Shown here one piece after another: positions 53,301 to 64,000 of a stretch of DNA of 64,000 nt. Each line of letters opens with the position of its first letter. Position 1 is the stretch's first letter. This DNA is from Bursaphelenchus xylophilus (Eukaryota; Nematoda; Chromadorea; Rhabditida; Aphelenchoididae): contig CAJFCV020000003.1 of NCBI GenBank assembly GCA_904066235.2, forward strand, positions 2,232,001 to 2,296,000, written 5' to 3'. The notes under the pieces are model-generated. The model made no database searches, had not been told where the DNA came from, and saw only the letters and a list, made by a program, of their open reading frames with translations. A program made the position numbers and the translations under genes.

Positions 53301-56300
53301 AAGTACCATTTTGCATCCGGGAGGTATAAAAAATGTAGCAAAGTGCCTCCCTCTCCAAGTAAAAAACTCCGTTTGAAATTATTCTTGTGATCTTCTTCAC
53401 AAAAAGAGCGGGCGCGCTTTTCACAACAATTAATCTCGCTTGCAGTCTTTTGTCTCACCACGAAAATGAAAAGGGGTTGGCATTCTGCAAAATAAAAGAA
53501 TTTCCAAAGAATATTTTTTTTATAAAAACGATTTTCTCGCCTTCCAAGTCCCGTTTCCTAGCCAAAAGTTCGTTTAGACGTCGGCAAGTTGCCAAATGAC
53601 ATGGGTATGAACCATCAAAGTCTAAATTATTACATAAAGACACTATAATTGATAAAATATATAAATCTTCATGACTTTGTTATATTTATTTTTCCCATTT
53701 GCAGAATGCCAAAAAGTGCCAAAAAGCCGGGAACTGATTTTTGTTATGGGGAAAGATTGATGTATAACTCCTCAGCCGAGTAGTAAATGTGCCGCGATTT
53801 TTTGCATACTGTTTGATAAGAATGTGTCAATGTTGACTTCCAAGTTTCATGCGATTTTTCGTTATTATAAGTCGGTTAGACCACGGGAAAGATTGCAATT
53901 GTTGAATACTTAAGGTGGCTATATCCTGCAAACGGTAAAAACTGCAAAAATTATTTTAGGTGGTGCAGATAGAGTTCTATTCCCTCCTTCTTATTTACTA
54001 TTCACCCAATCACCCGATGTCCTCAAAAGTGAGAGGCGATAATATTTGTTGGACCGTGTTTTTGTAACGAAGTGTTCAAAAATTTCAATCAATAATTGAG
54101 AAGATTAGCTAAAAAAGCGCTTTTCAATTGGGATTAATTGTTGTGTTTGAAATCGGAGTTTTTTCACTTGGAGAGGGAGGTATTTTTCTACATTTTTTGA
54201 TACTTCCCGGATGCAAAATGGTACTTTTTTTGCCCCTGGGTCAGGTCCGTCACTGTATTTTTTTTTTCCAAATTTTACGTGAAAACGCCGTTTAGGACAG
54301 TCGCATTTTACCCTCCAATACCTCTATAATCAATTTTAGGTCATAAAACACTCCAAATAAGGCAAATATTTGGAAAAATGGTACAAAAATTATATTACAC
54401 ATGACAAAATTTTAAAAATTTTTTTTCGCAGATTTTTATCTAAAAATTTTTATAAGGTATCTTCATTCGTATTTTACCCTCTACTCCACTTTCTGAAATC
54501 CGTAAGATATCGAAAACTCCATTTTTTCAGATATTAATCGAAAATTTATATTATACTAGACAAAGTTTGCATTTTCTAACCATGTCATACTCGAAGATAC
54601 CCGGAAATGCCTTGCCACATCCATGCGACATCAATTTATATCTGCCTGACTTCAATAATTTCAACTTTTTTGTGATCTCCCATCATGGATAATATAAAAA
54701 TTTCCGAAATATTTGTCAAAGCTGCTTCAGACACCGCCCAAAAGCATCCAAGTTCTCTAAAATCAAATTTTGACATCAAAAAGGCCGAGAATTTCTTATC
54801 TTTTTTTATATTACACTAGGCATTTTCTTAGCTTGTTTTTTTTTTGAGAAAATTTCTGTGATTTAGCCCTAAAATACGAGAAATTTTGGTTAAAACTCCT
54901 GGATTTTAGACGATTGAAGAAGAACGTGCTCAACGATCTCCCCGCCAAATGCCGCCAGTGCCTGTGGGTAACAGGTTCGGCGATCTCGAACAAAATGAGT
55001 GGCCTCAAAAAAGCCAGAGATGCCTGTGAAAGGGCCAACAAAACCAACGACAAATCCCTCCAACAATCAACCCTGATGTCCTATTATGCCGAAACGGGCA
55101 TTGTGAAAGCTGCGGTGGTCGCGGATTACATTGCGGACACGTATTTTTATGCGGATGCACCTCCAGTCAAATTGCTCATCTTCGCCCATCATCAGGTCGT
55201 TTTGGAGACTGTCTCGGCAACTTTTACGTCCAAAGTAGGTTTAATATTGAAGCAGTAAGGATATTAGAGAGTGATGGAGAGAATAAAGAGGGGTTTGAGT
55301 GGTTATTCTGGGAGATTTTGGCAAAATATGGTCAATTTTACCTTATCTTAGGCAGTTTTTGATGATTTTTGCTAGAAATTTGATTATTTATAAGGAAAAC
55401 AGGTCTTGAATTAACAAATTAGAGCTGTTTTAGGATAATAAAGACTTTAATGAAGAGATTAGCACAAAATTTTGTTAAAATTCTATCAATTTTACCTTAT
55501 TGTAGGCAATTTTTGATGATTTTTGCTAAAAATTTGATTATTTTTGATGAACTTTGGGGTTGAATTGATGAAATAAAGATTGTTGAGGATAATAAAGACT
55601 ATAATGAAGAGATTAGCACAAAATTTTGGTAAAATTCTGTCAATTTTACCTTATTTTAGGCAGTTTTTGATGACTTTTCCCCCAAATTTTGGTGGTACTT
55701 GCTGTAAATAAGCTGGAATTGGTGGGATAACAAGCCTTTTGGTCTTATATTTTGATATCTAAATGTGTTTTCAGAAAGTCCGCTACATCCGAATCGACGG
55801 CGGCACAAAATCCACGGATCGAGAGGTTTTGTGCAAAAAATTCCAGGAAGACCCCGAAACTTCGGCTGCCGTCTTGTCCATAACCGCCGCTGGGGTGGGA
55901 ATTACTCTTACAGCAGCGAATAAAGTCCTTTTCGCGGAGTTACATTGGAATCCAGGAGTGAGTTTTGATTTTTAGAGGAAAATTTGCAGTTTTGGAAATT
56001 TTTTTGAGGTTTGGTGAGTTTCTGATAAGTTTGCGGAGGTTTTAAGAGTCAAAAAGCCGGGATAAGGGCTTACAAAGAGTTTTTCTTGAATTCAGACTCG
56101 ATTTTTATATTATACTAGATAAAAAATTTAGTGGAAATTTCAGATTTTTGGAAATTTTTTGAGATTTTGATAAGTTTCTGGAGGTTTTTAGAGTCAAGAA
56201 GACGAGTTAAGGGCTAAAAAAGAATTTTTCTTGAATTCAGGATGTATTTTTATATTATTCTAGGTATTTTAACAAAAAAAAATTCGAGGCAAATTCGGAT

Positions 56301-56832
56301 TTTTTTAGTTTTTTATACGTTTCTGGAGGTTTTGAGAGTCAAGGAGACGAGTTAAGGGCTTAAAAAGAATTTTTCTTGAATTCAGGATGGATTTTTATAT
56401 CATACTAGGTAAATGTTTGATCAAAGATTGAAAAAAAGTTTTAGTACAATATAATTTTTGATCATTTTAGTTCGAAAATAATTGTGAAGACGTATTTTAC
56501 CTACAGATTAATCGCAAAAATTATTTTAGGCCCTAATACAAGCCGAGGATCGCGCCCACCGCGTCGGCCAAAAGGACTCGGTTTTCGTCCAATATATCTT
56601 GGCCAGAAACACTGCCGACGAAATGATCTGGCCCCTAATTGAAGCGAAATTGAACATCCTACATGGTGTAAACCTGAACCAGGAAACATTCGGAGGAATG
56701 AAGAGCTCCAAAGTTTTTGTGGACAAACAAAAAACAAGAATCAGTGAGTACTACTCTCCGGAAGGCAAAAAAGATGAAAGTAAAGATGAATCGGACGAAC
56801 TGGACGCATCAATCATCCTCTTAGACGACTAA
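50341..56832 (+). CDS. smrc-1: SMARCAL1/HARP annealing helicase
   Basis: Ten exons (50341-50509, 50945-51051, 51127-51312, 51440-51552, 51660-51810, 51895-52083, 52442-52707, 54910-55234, 55775-55957, 56530-56832) join in phase to 663 residues. SMARCAL1 reanneals RPA-coated DNA and remodels stalled replication forks. The N-terminus [20 protein letters not shown] matches the RPA-binding helix. One HARP domain covers about residues 68-155 ([20 protein letters not shown]). SF2/Snf2 motifs are intact: [10 protein letters not shown] (I), FDESHMLK (II), [11 protein letters not shown] (III), [15 protein letters not shown] (V), and [11 protein letters not shown] (VI). The acidic tail ends ASIILLDD. 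Exon 5 appears to end in a GC donor. Intron 7 is 2.2 kb because of a MITE-centred inverted duplication. AATAAA at 56859 follows the stop by 26 bp. The symbol follows the C. elegans orthologue. Confidence 0.95.
52713..54826. repeat. Large inverted duplication in SMARCAL1 intron 7
   Basis: GAAATGCCTAGTGTAATATA at 52713, five bases after the donor, is mirrored by TATATTACACTAGGCATTTT ending near 54826. Pairing continues inward (CCAAATATTTGCCTTATTTG against CAAATAAGGCAAATATTTGG) for about 560 bp, then through the two halves of a family-1 MITE. The centre (about 53420-54145) is unpaired. Confidence 0.92.
53272..54257. mobile_element. Split palindromic MITE (family 1) around a 730-bp insert
   Basis: Left half 53272-53418 starts GTGACGGATCTGATCCAGTG; right half 54145-54257 ends GGTCAGGTCCGTCACTGTA. 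They are separated by AT-rich sequence not found in other copies, with no TE ends that I can identify. Confidence 0.8.
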
Positions 56833-57418
56833 CTTATCTCATTATTCATGTTACATTCAATAAATGACAAAGAAAAAAATCTGGAGCAGTTTTACCGCGA
56901 AATCAATAGTGACACTTCGCGAAATCTTGTGGCTTTTCGTTTTTTGCGGAAAAAATATTTTTATTTTGATGAAATTTTTTGTTTTTATTGATGAATGAGG
57001 GATTCAGAAGCTTGTTAGCGTCTGAAAGTTGGGTTATAATAGAGAAAATTTATAGTTTTTTATAGTTTAGCATGTCAGTTATATTACACTAGGTGTGGTA
57101 TCGACATTTTGAACTTTTTAATGTCTTGTTGGTTGATTGACAACACTGACATCTTGTTCTTGCTTACTTATTGTGAGAATGTACAATTTAAGATGTTTTT
57201 GATCACGATATTACACTTGATATATAGAACATGAGATAGGATCCATTTTACTCTTTTTTTATTGGTACTGTTAAAATCTGATGGTGTCTATATGGAATCG
57301 AGGGCTCAGGAAGTCGTTCATAACATTCCGTCAAGTTTTTAATTGACTTACACGCGAAATTTTGATTATCTTGCTCTTCGCCAACCCTAGTCCAATGTTC
57401 TCCTTGATTTCAGCCAAA
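56833..57418. other. Intergenic region between two plus-strand genes
   Basis: 586 bp, AT-rich, with a TTTCAG acceptor at 57413 directly before the next start codon, consistent with trans-splicing. No ORF with support. Confidence 0.5.
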
Positions 57419-58759
57419 ATGAAGCGTTCCTACCTGATGCGACGTCCAGATTCCGATGAAGAGGAGGATTATTACTCTTCATCCCGAGAAGTAAAAAACA
57501 AACCCATTGATTCGCGATATGCAGCAGCTTTTGGCGGTCAGAAACCTTCGACTTTTGTAAAAGCTAGCCATCAAAGTCAACAGGAATTTTATGGAAAACA
57601 AGAGCTGATGGGACGAAATAAACAACAGGAAGAGCCAGTTGAAGCTGCAACTTCGTCGAGGAGGCCGCTAACCGCCGATGAGAAGAATAAATTGTCGGCG
57701 AAAATCTTGAAAGCCGAGATGGCCGGGAAGAAAGTGAGTTTTTTAAAATTTTTGTTGTTTTGGAGTTTAGATCACCATGACAGGATGAAATACGCCGCTA
57801 TGGGGCTGTGTGAAGCTAGTAAGACTTATGATTGTCTTTGATTTTCCAAGGATCAACCGTTTCTTCAAATTTTCGATGTTACTCTAGACCTTTTCAGGAT
57901 AAAGCTAGAAAATGGAAGAAACAGTTAGAATCTGGCTTTGCGGACTCAGACGATGAAGGTTCCAGCAGTAAGCAAGCAGAAACAAAGCAGGACGACTCTG
58001 TTTTACTGATGAAAATTGACAAACGAACTGGTGTTATTCAACCTGCCAGCTCTGAAAGCAAGGTAAGTGTAAAAAGGAATATAAAATTTCAGGTTGAAAT
58101 TAGAGTTGGTCTAGATAACAGAGAAGCTCTCTACTTGTTTTGGGGATATTTTTTTCCTCTGGTTCGACATATTTTTTGTATAACATTATTCATGATGGAC
58201 TTGGTGATTTCATGCCAAATTTTTTATGTATTTTGATGGGAGATTGGGAAATCTAAAGGTAGAATCTGAAAATTGACAAAAAATCGTTTAATTTGATACA
58301 ATAATTGAGTTTTTAGCTCTACTAATTTTGATTTTATGGGACTTTTTACACCAAGAAGCTCACCTCTAATTTTGATTACTAAAACAATGTAAAAAATTAT
58401 GACCCTTTATCGGATGATTGTTTTCAGATGTCCGGAGGCAAAGATCGAACCCACAAAAGTGCCGTGGACAGTGAATTCAATCGGGCCGCCAGCTTGGACG
58501 ACCTAGTCAGAGACGAAAAGAAAATTTCTTCAGAGGATCAACTCGCCATGTTCAGCAGAGCTGCTAAGGTGGGAAATCACAATTTTTTGTGTTTTTTCGT
58601 CCTGAAGAAGGTGGTTATTCTATTATCTTATATTTTAGATGACCTCCGGCAACAAGGTTGACGATGATTGGGTGATTGATGACAATATTACCAGCTTCAA
58701 ACATAAGAAACGCCATGAAGAAAAGGATGCCAAAAAGGAACATTCGAAGAGAGTTGCAG
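57419..58759 (+). CDS. CWF19L2-like protein, N-terminal part only
   Basis: Four exons (57419-57733, 57898-58062, 58428-58568, 58639-58759) join in phase to about 247 residues. Features of the CWF19-like 2 N-terminal region are clear: the KLSAKILKAEMAGKK helix followed by DKARKWKKQLESG, VLLMKIDKRTGVIQP, SLDDLVRDEKKISSEDQLAM, and DDWVIDDNITSFKHKKRHEE. CWF19L2 is a debranching-enzyme partner and spliceosome-associated protein whose C-terminus holds two CwfJ domains. Those domains are not visible here: after the exon 4 donor (GTCAGT, 58760) only 450 bp remain before the next gene on the other strand, and no CwfJ-like exon can be found. Read-through of the donor gives a stop at 58821. The gene is therefore truncated, rearranged, or continued by an exon beyond the next gene. 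Confidence 0.8.
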
Positions 58760-59206
58760 GTCAGTTGATTTTGAATATTTTGAAGATTACTGTATTTTTT
58801 ATAAAATACAGTATGATTTGATGTGAAAAAATTGAAAATATTACTTTATTCAATGTGAAAAGATCAAAATATTACCGAAAATGTACTGAAAATATAAAAA
58901 ATGAGAAAAAACCCGTTGAAAATGCACAGACCAACAACAAAATAGAAGAAGACAGACAGCATAACAACCCCTAACAGGGTTGTCATAAGATAAGACGGAT
59001 ATACATGTAATATTGCCTACAAGGTATGTTGAACAAAGAGCACCAAAACAGCAATAAACGCGAGAGATTTATAACTTATTAAACGCAGCCTAAAAGAATT
59101 GTACAACGTGGGGGAGATTATGCGGAAACGGCGAAATGATTATTAGATGTGAGCGGAATTCCGACAAAATACGGTGAAATAGAATGTCGCGACAAATTAT
59201 AGGGGG
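58760..59206. other. Region between truncated CWF19L2-like gene and PAN-type gene
   Basis: AT-rich. It contains a small perfect hairpin TACTGTATTTT / AAAATACAGTA (58789-58815) and a minus-strand AATAAA at 58845-58850 that probably ends the PAN-type transcript. No CwfJ-like sequence in any frame. Confidence 0.5.
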
Positions 59207-60425
59207 TTAAAGACGAGCTCTGAAACGCATGTTGAACTCGTGGATTTTGTCGGACAGCTTCTTGAAAAGTTTCAGGTTGTCCTCGACCACTGGCTTTCTC
59301 TTGGCGTCAAAGTTGGCCGGAGCGCCGGGCTTGGTCTTCGGAGGCAGAGTAGGGCGGGCTGTGGTTGTTGACGGTTCTGGAAATGGATGTGATTACGTTT
59401 GTTTTACTTTTCGATGCTATGCTATACAATGGCGGACCTGATCCAGTGCAAAAAACCTACCATTTTGTATCCGGAAAGTATCAAAAAATGTGGCAAAATA
59501 CCTCCTTCTCCAAGTGAAAAAACTCCGTCTTGAAAGCTCTTTTTGTGAGGAAAAGGGAGCGTCTTCAAAACGGAGCTTTTTTAGCTGGAGAGGGCGGCAT
59601 TTTGCCACATTTTTTGATACTTCCCGGATGCAGAATGGTACGTTTTTTGCCACTATATCAGGTCCGCCGCTGTAGAAACCCCATGAAACTCTTGTTCTCA
59701 AACGTAGAATCGTTTGATTTCTTGAACTCTTTACTGCCCCTATTGTCTCATAAACTTACTGCTCTCCACGGGAGCCGGCTCAAACTTGTGTTCCACATCG
59801 AAGGTATCCAGCTGTTCGTCGTCTCTGCAGCGGATTTTCTCGTAGTAAACGGCCTTGTGGAACGGTCTCATCAGTCTGGGGTTATCCCATTGGGTCTCTC
59901 TCAACAACTCGCAGTAGCCATTCTTCTGAAAATTAGCGCTTTATTGGCGTAGAAAGTAATTTATTGCCTTGTTTGTCAGGAATTCGTGATTCGTTGAGGA
60001 AATTAGTCACCGAAAGTTGCGCGCCCGTCTGGTCGCGGGATTCATATCAATCAACAACAGTTTGCGCACCAAACATTATCAGATTGGACTGTCAGTATAG
60101 GCGAAAGGATTTGAAGGCTTACGTTCTTTCCCATGGGTTCAAAGTAGTTGATGGCCTTGCATTTATCGTTGAGAACACAATGTTGCAAACAGTCACTGTG
60201 TCCCTCAACCATCTTGGTTGAGATCATGGCCCCAAAATAGACGTATTCGGGGATAGCATTGCTCTCAAGACCTTGTGGACAGTCATCGTCGTCGTATGTA
60301 ATATCATAAAAGGCGGGATTGTTGGATGGGTTCATGTGCGCCCTCAAATCGCCGAACCATTCCGTCGTGGCATCAGCATATCGCTGCACCAACAAGAGTA
60401 TCGTTAAGGAAACCAGAAGCGTCAT
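59207..60425 (-). CDS. Secreted PAN/apple-type domain protein
   Basis: Three exons (60425-60123, 59925-59760, 59376-59207) join in phase to 212 residues. The ATG follows directly behind a TTTTCAG acceptor, so I prefer it to the upstream in-frame ATG at 60470; trans-splicing is likely. A signal peptide (TLLVSLTILLLVQRYADA) precedes a domain with the PAN/apple pattern DCLQHCVLNDKCKAINYFEP and NGYCELL, plus additional cysteines (DDDDCPQGLES, EKIRCRDDE). A Pro/Thr-rich linker (STTTARPTLPPKTKPGAP) leads to a basic helical tail. PAN domains bind proteins or sugars outside the cell; the partner is unknown. Intron 2 contains a MITE. Confidence 0.8.
59424..59674. mobile_element. Palindromic MITE (family 1), in PAN-type gene intron
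   Basis: Ends TACAATGGCGGACCTGATCC and TATATCAGGTCCGCCGCTGTA, with the usual internal arms. Confidence 0.9.
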
Positions 60426-63400
60426 CTGAAAAGGGGATTGTTGCGATAGAACGTGAAAATTTTGAAGCAAAAACGAAGTTGACTCAACATCATTTTAAAG
60501 TAGGTAATTCGGTTTAAACGCAGGAGCCTAATTGGGAAATACTAGAAGGGAGTGGTGTAAAATGGAAACGGGTTGGACTAATGGTTGGATCTGCGTCATA
60601 TATGAATTATAGGGGTGGTATAGGCGTACATAGTGAAAGATAGTGGCTAATAAAACTAAGAAAAGGTGATTGTCGAGACGAAATAGTGTTATGAAAAAAC
60701 GATTGGATGCCATACTAGTGATGCTTTTATCTCCAGCTTGATGATAGTATGCTCGTTAAATGATCTTACTATCACCATGCTGGCGATATCAGCATCACTT
60801 TTATGGCTTCGCAACCGTTTTTGGAAGGGGAACCTATCGGCAAAATTTATTTGGTTTAATAATGGAATCACAGCAGTTGTGATTTGATCGTTTGAAATTT
60901 CTCCGAAACCCCCCACAAAATACGGAAGCCGTAAGAGTTCTCAATAAATCGAGAACGATAACCGAATTTGACGAATGGAAGAATTCCGCCAAGAAGCCCA
61001 TAAATAGTTTCTTGTCAAGACGTCGATGACGTGCGTAAAAAGAGAACACCGCGTTTACGAGAAGCCGCAGGCAATTTGGGTGTTGTTTGGTGAAAACGGT
61101 GTGACTTTTAAAGAACCATCGCTCTAAGAAAACAGAGTTGTAAACTAGGAGAATAAAAGAAAGTCGAGTGGAAATGGTTACAAATTGAACTCTTGAATGA
61201 TGCCTGTTGTCTTTTGTAAACTTGAAAGCGCAGTTGATGGAATAGGCATGAAAACAAACTTTGCACTAATAGAAACGCGCGAGTGTAGTTAATTTTGGTA
61301 ACAACTCAGAAGGTTGTGGAATGCGGGCGTTGTTTTTGCGAACCGCTGTTTTCTGACCGACGCACCGCTTCATCGACGAATTTGGGAAACCAGCCGTGAT
61401 AAGAACATGACGATTTATGGGTCTGTGAAGCTGGGGAAATGATGATTTAGCTGGAAAAAACATAGCTAGGATATTGTACACGAGGTTAGAAGGGTCAAAA
61501 TAAAACTTTGTCAAGTCAGTTCTGGCCCTGTCGATTATTGATAATAATCGGTGGAGACCATTAAAACGGAGTAAAAAACAGAAAGCAAAACCCGTCAAAC
61601 GTCCTAAAAGCAGTCCTGTGGAATAAAAGGCCCTGCGCCGATGGAGTTTTTGTAAGTGTAGATCTTATCGTCGCACCTCGCTAAAAAGACGGACTGTCTG
61701 CTGCTTCAAAAACAGTAAATAACTGCCAAAAATGTGCGATTTCGAAAAGAAGAGCGTTCTGGATGCGTTCGGAAAAAGTATATTTGGAGGGTAAAATACG
61801 GTATGATGAGTTTAGATACAAATAACGGAGAAAAAAGCGTTACGATCACAAGAATTTGAGGTAAAAAAGTTCTCAAATGTTATCTTTTTGCATAAAAATT
61901 AAAATTTATATGCTTGCCCGTTGAACATTGAGCTTTGTGAACTGAATTTCTACTCTGTGTTTCAACAAAAAAAGTTTTTGTACCCGCGCTAGGAACACAC
62001 AAACAAACCACTTGATGTTCAAGAATTAATTTCCCTCCCAAATGACGTCATCCCCTCAAAACTCATCAGCCGTTAACAGCCCTTACTCTCCAAAAGAACC
62101 CAATACTTTGATTATTTAGCAAAATTCCCCGATTGTTTACGGTAATTACTACCTTCTCCGTCAACCAGTAATAGCCTAAATGGCACCCCTGAATTATGTG
62201 TTTGTTATTCTCCAATTTGCACGCCTTTTAAAGAACACGTAATTATAAGCACATACGCGAGATCAATCCAAAACCAAGTGGCTATTATACTTTGTAAATG
62301 TGGCTGAAAGCAGAAGCCATAATCGATCGTTTTCGGACGTGATTTGAGTTTATGATTGCAGCAAGTTGTGATTTTATGGATTGGAAATTGTTGGAGTAAA
62401 CAAAAAAGATTTATTGGCGAGTATTGTGTAGGATCCAGGGTCAAAACATCACAAAATTAACGAAGGTAAAATATGAAAACCGTTAGAATCAAAAATTTTC
62501 ACCTTGCACAGTGCAAAACTGACAAAAACAAAATTCCGATCTGTTATCTTTTTTGAACTTGACAAATTTGCGCTGGAATGCGCAACGGGAAAAATTGTTT
62601 TCACAGCGACCGAAAAACTCGATCCCATCAAACCTAAGGTAATCTTTGGCGATTTCACGGAATTTTGGAGAAGCGAAAATTGAAAGTGGAATTAGGAAAA
62701 ACTGTAAAACAAGAGTAAATAATATTAACTTGGGTGGGGATTTGATGTTGTCATACTACAAAGATTGATTTTAATGTGCTATGAAGGGGAAGGTTAAAAA
62801 ATTGCTGATAATCGCAAGATTATTAGAGTACAGGGCTTTAATAGTTTATATTAGACCATAAAGAATGAGTTATATAGTAAATTTACATCCATTTCCTCAT
62901 TATTTGAAACTTTATTATATCAGGCAATAATAAAGTTTCAAATAACGGCGATTTGGATGTTATGGATATCATTTTAGACCTAGATTACATAACTTTGCCG
63001 CTAAAGGCCTATTTTTTGATAGCTTCCCAATGCCGCTAGAAAATATAACATAGCTACCAAAAACTAATATTATTGTAGGGAAACCCCTTTCGTTTGAATA
63101 TTGAGGAAATAGAAAGTGAATACCGAGGCGAAGGTAATTACCGCTCCCTCAACAAAACCTCAGCTGAACTCCTGCCCTCGGAATAATTAACAACAACAAT
63201 TCGAAGATGAGCAATTCTAGTACTAAATATGAGGAAGTGGGAGAACCTAAAACCCAAGCCCTTATGAATTTTTGTCGCCCGTTTTGATTGATAAAAAGCG
63301 AACACCTCCAAAATATCATAAAAACCAAGGTTCTCGGAAATGGCAGGAAGGTCGATCAAAAAGCCGTCTTGAAAAATGGCTTCAGATTGTGGTCGGCGAA

Positions 63401-63675
63401 GAAAAAACGAGAATGTTTCTGACCAAAGACCCCAGAATTGGGCTAAACGAACCGTTTGCAATCGACCAAATGGTCATTAGAGTGCACAAAATACGAATGA
63501 AATCTTTGTAAAGGGACTAAAGAGGTCAAAATTGTGCTCTTTATGGGAATTAGTTGTTTTGAGAATGCTTTGGCAAAAAAACTGTGGTGAGGATCGCTGA
63601 AATTGTTTGTTATAAGCAGGAGGTTTTGTAAGGAGGCTTTATTGCGAAGAAAGTTTCGAAATACGTCGTATGTAA

Positions 63676-63915
63676 TACAGTGGGGGACCTGATCCAGTGG
63701 CAAAAAACGTACCATTTTGCATCCGGGAAGTGTCAAAAATGTGGCAAAATGCTTCCCTCTCCAAGTGAAAAAACTTCATTTTGAAGGGCGCGCCCTTTTT
63801 TTCCGCGAAAAGAGAAGTTTTTTCACATGGAGAGGGAGGTATTTTGCCACATTTTTGATACTTCTTGGATGCAAAATGGTACCTCTTTTGCCACTGGTTC
63901 ACGTCCCCCACGGTA
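63676..63915. mobile_element. Palindromic MITE (family 1)
   Basis: Ends TACAGTGGGGGACCTGATCC and GGTTCACGTCCCCCACGGTA, flanked by TA. Confidence 0.88.
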
Positions 63916-63960
63916 ACTGTACATAACGAACTTTTCCCGCGACCCCTGCTGCAATTTCAG

Positions 63961-64000
63961 GTCAAAGAAAGTTTCGAAGGCGCTCTGCCCTATAACAAAT
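63961..64000 (+). CDS. Possible exon start cut by window edge
   Basis: A strong acceptor (CAATTTCAG) precedes 40 bases open in one frame (VKESFEGALPYNK). It is too short to assign. Confidence 0.2.

Larger units (their letters stand above)
60426..64000. other. Terminal 3.5 kb without a supportable gene
   Basis: Short ORFs on both strands have no domain support. It contains one MITE (63676-63915). At the very end a TTTCAG (63955-63960) is followed by an open frame reading VKESFEGALPYNK to the window edge, which could be the start of an exon. Confidence 0.45.

Noticed and set aside
60426..60470. Upstream ATG for the PAN-type protein
   Set aside because: A strong TTTTCAG acceptor immediately before the ATG at 60425 and the position of the signal peptide favour the downstream start.

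Overview
This window is nuclear DNA of a nematode. The introns end in TTTCAG-type acceptors. Several start codons sit directly behind a splice acceptor that has no visible upstream exon, which is what spliced-leader trans-splicing leaves. The gene content also fits: a C-terminal part of V-ATPase subunit A, Clc-like and arrestin-domain proteins, a CHK-kinase-like protein, a mitochondrial citrate synthase, a nuclear uracil-DNA glycosylase and a SMARCAL1 helicase. I cannot name the species. Exon structures below were read by eye from ORFs, splice sites, phase and family knowledge; none was tested against RNA.

Layout from left to right: last three exons of V-ATPase subunit A (+); Myb/SANT-like orphan (-); Clc-like four-pass membrane protein (-); a 2.6 kb palindrome; two tandem arrestin-domain paralogues (+,+); seven-pass membrane orphan (+); glutathione S-transferase (-); a repeat-rich gap holding a palindromic mariner relic; CHK-kinase-like protein (+); uracil-DNA glycosylase (-); a 4.4 kb gap with MITEs; a 76-residue orphan (-) divergent from citrate synthase (+); a Lys/Ser-rich orphan (+); an ABHD16-type lipase (-); SMARCAL1 (+); the front part of a CWF19L2 homologue that lacks its catalytic C-terminus (+); a secreted PAN/apple-type protein (-); and a final 3.5 kb with no gene I can support. 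The genes are mostly unrelated housekeeping or membrane genes; apart from the arrestin tandem duplication I see no functional cluster.

The unusual part is the non-coding DNA, which is dominated by palindromes. One MITE family of about 240 bp (ends near TACAGTGGCGGACCTG) appears about twelve times, mostly in introns or beside genes. At four places a palindromic element sits exactly in the middle of an inverted duplication of its flanking DNA (25632-26822, 28990-29612, 36017-36517, 52713-54826). Two filled/empty site pairs inside palindromes show target duplications directly (TA at 25841/26035, TTAA at 10315/10761). About fourteen tRNA-like sequences with A and B boxes lie in introns or inside inverted-repeat elements, and four of them occupy matching introns of the two arrestin paralogues. 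One intron of the Lys/Ser-rich gene (42478-42692) is almost entirely a TA-flanked hairpin element, which looks like intron gain by a transposon (introner-like). Short dispersed words (TGCACAGTGCA, CGTATTTTAC, and a 60-bp foldback built on TTTATACGATGAAA) recur through the introns.
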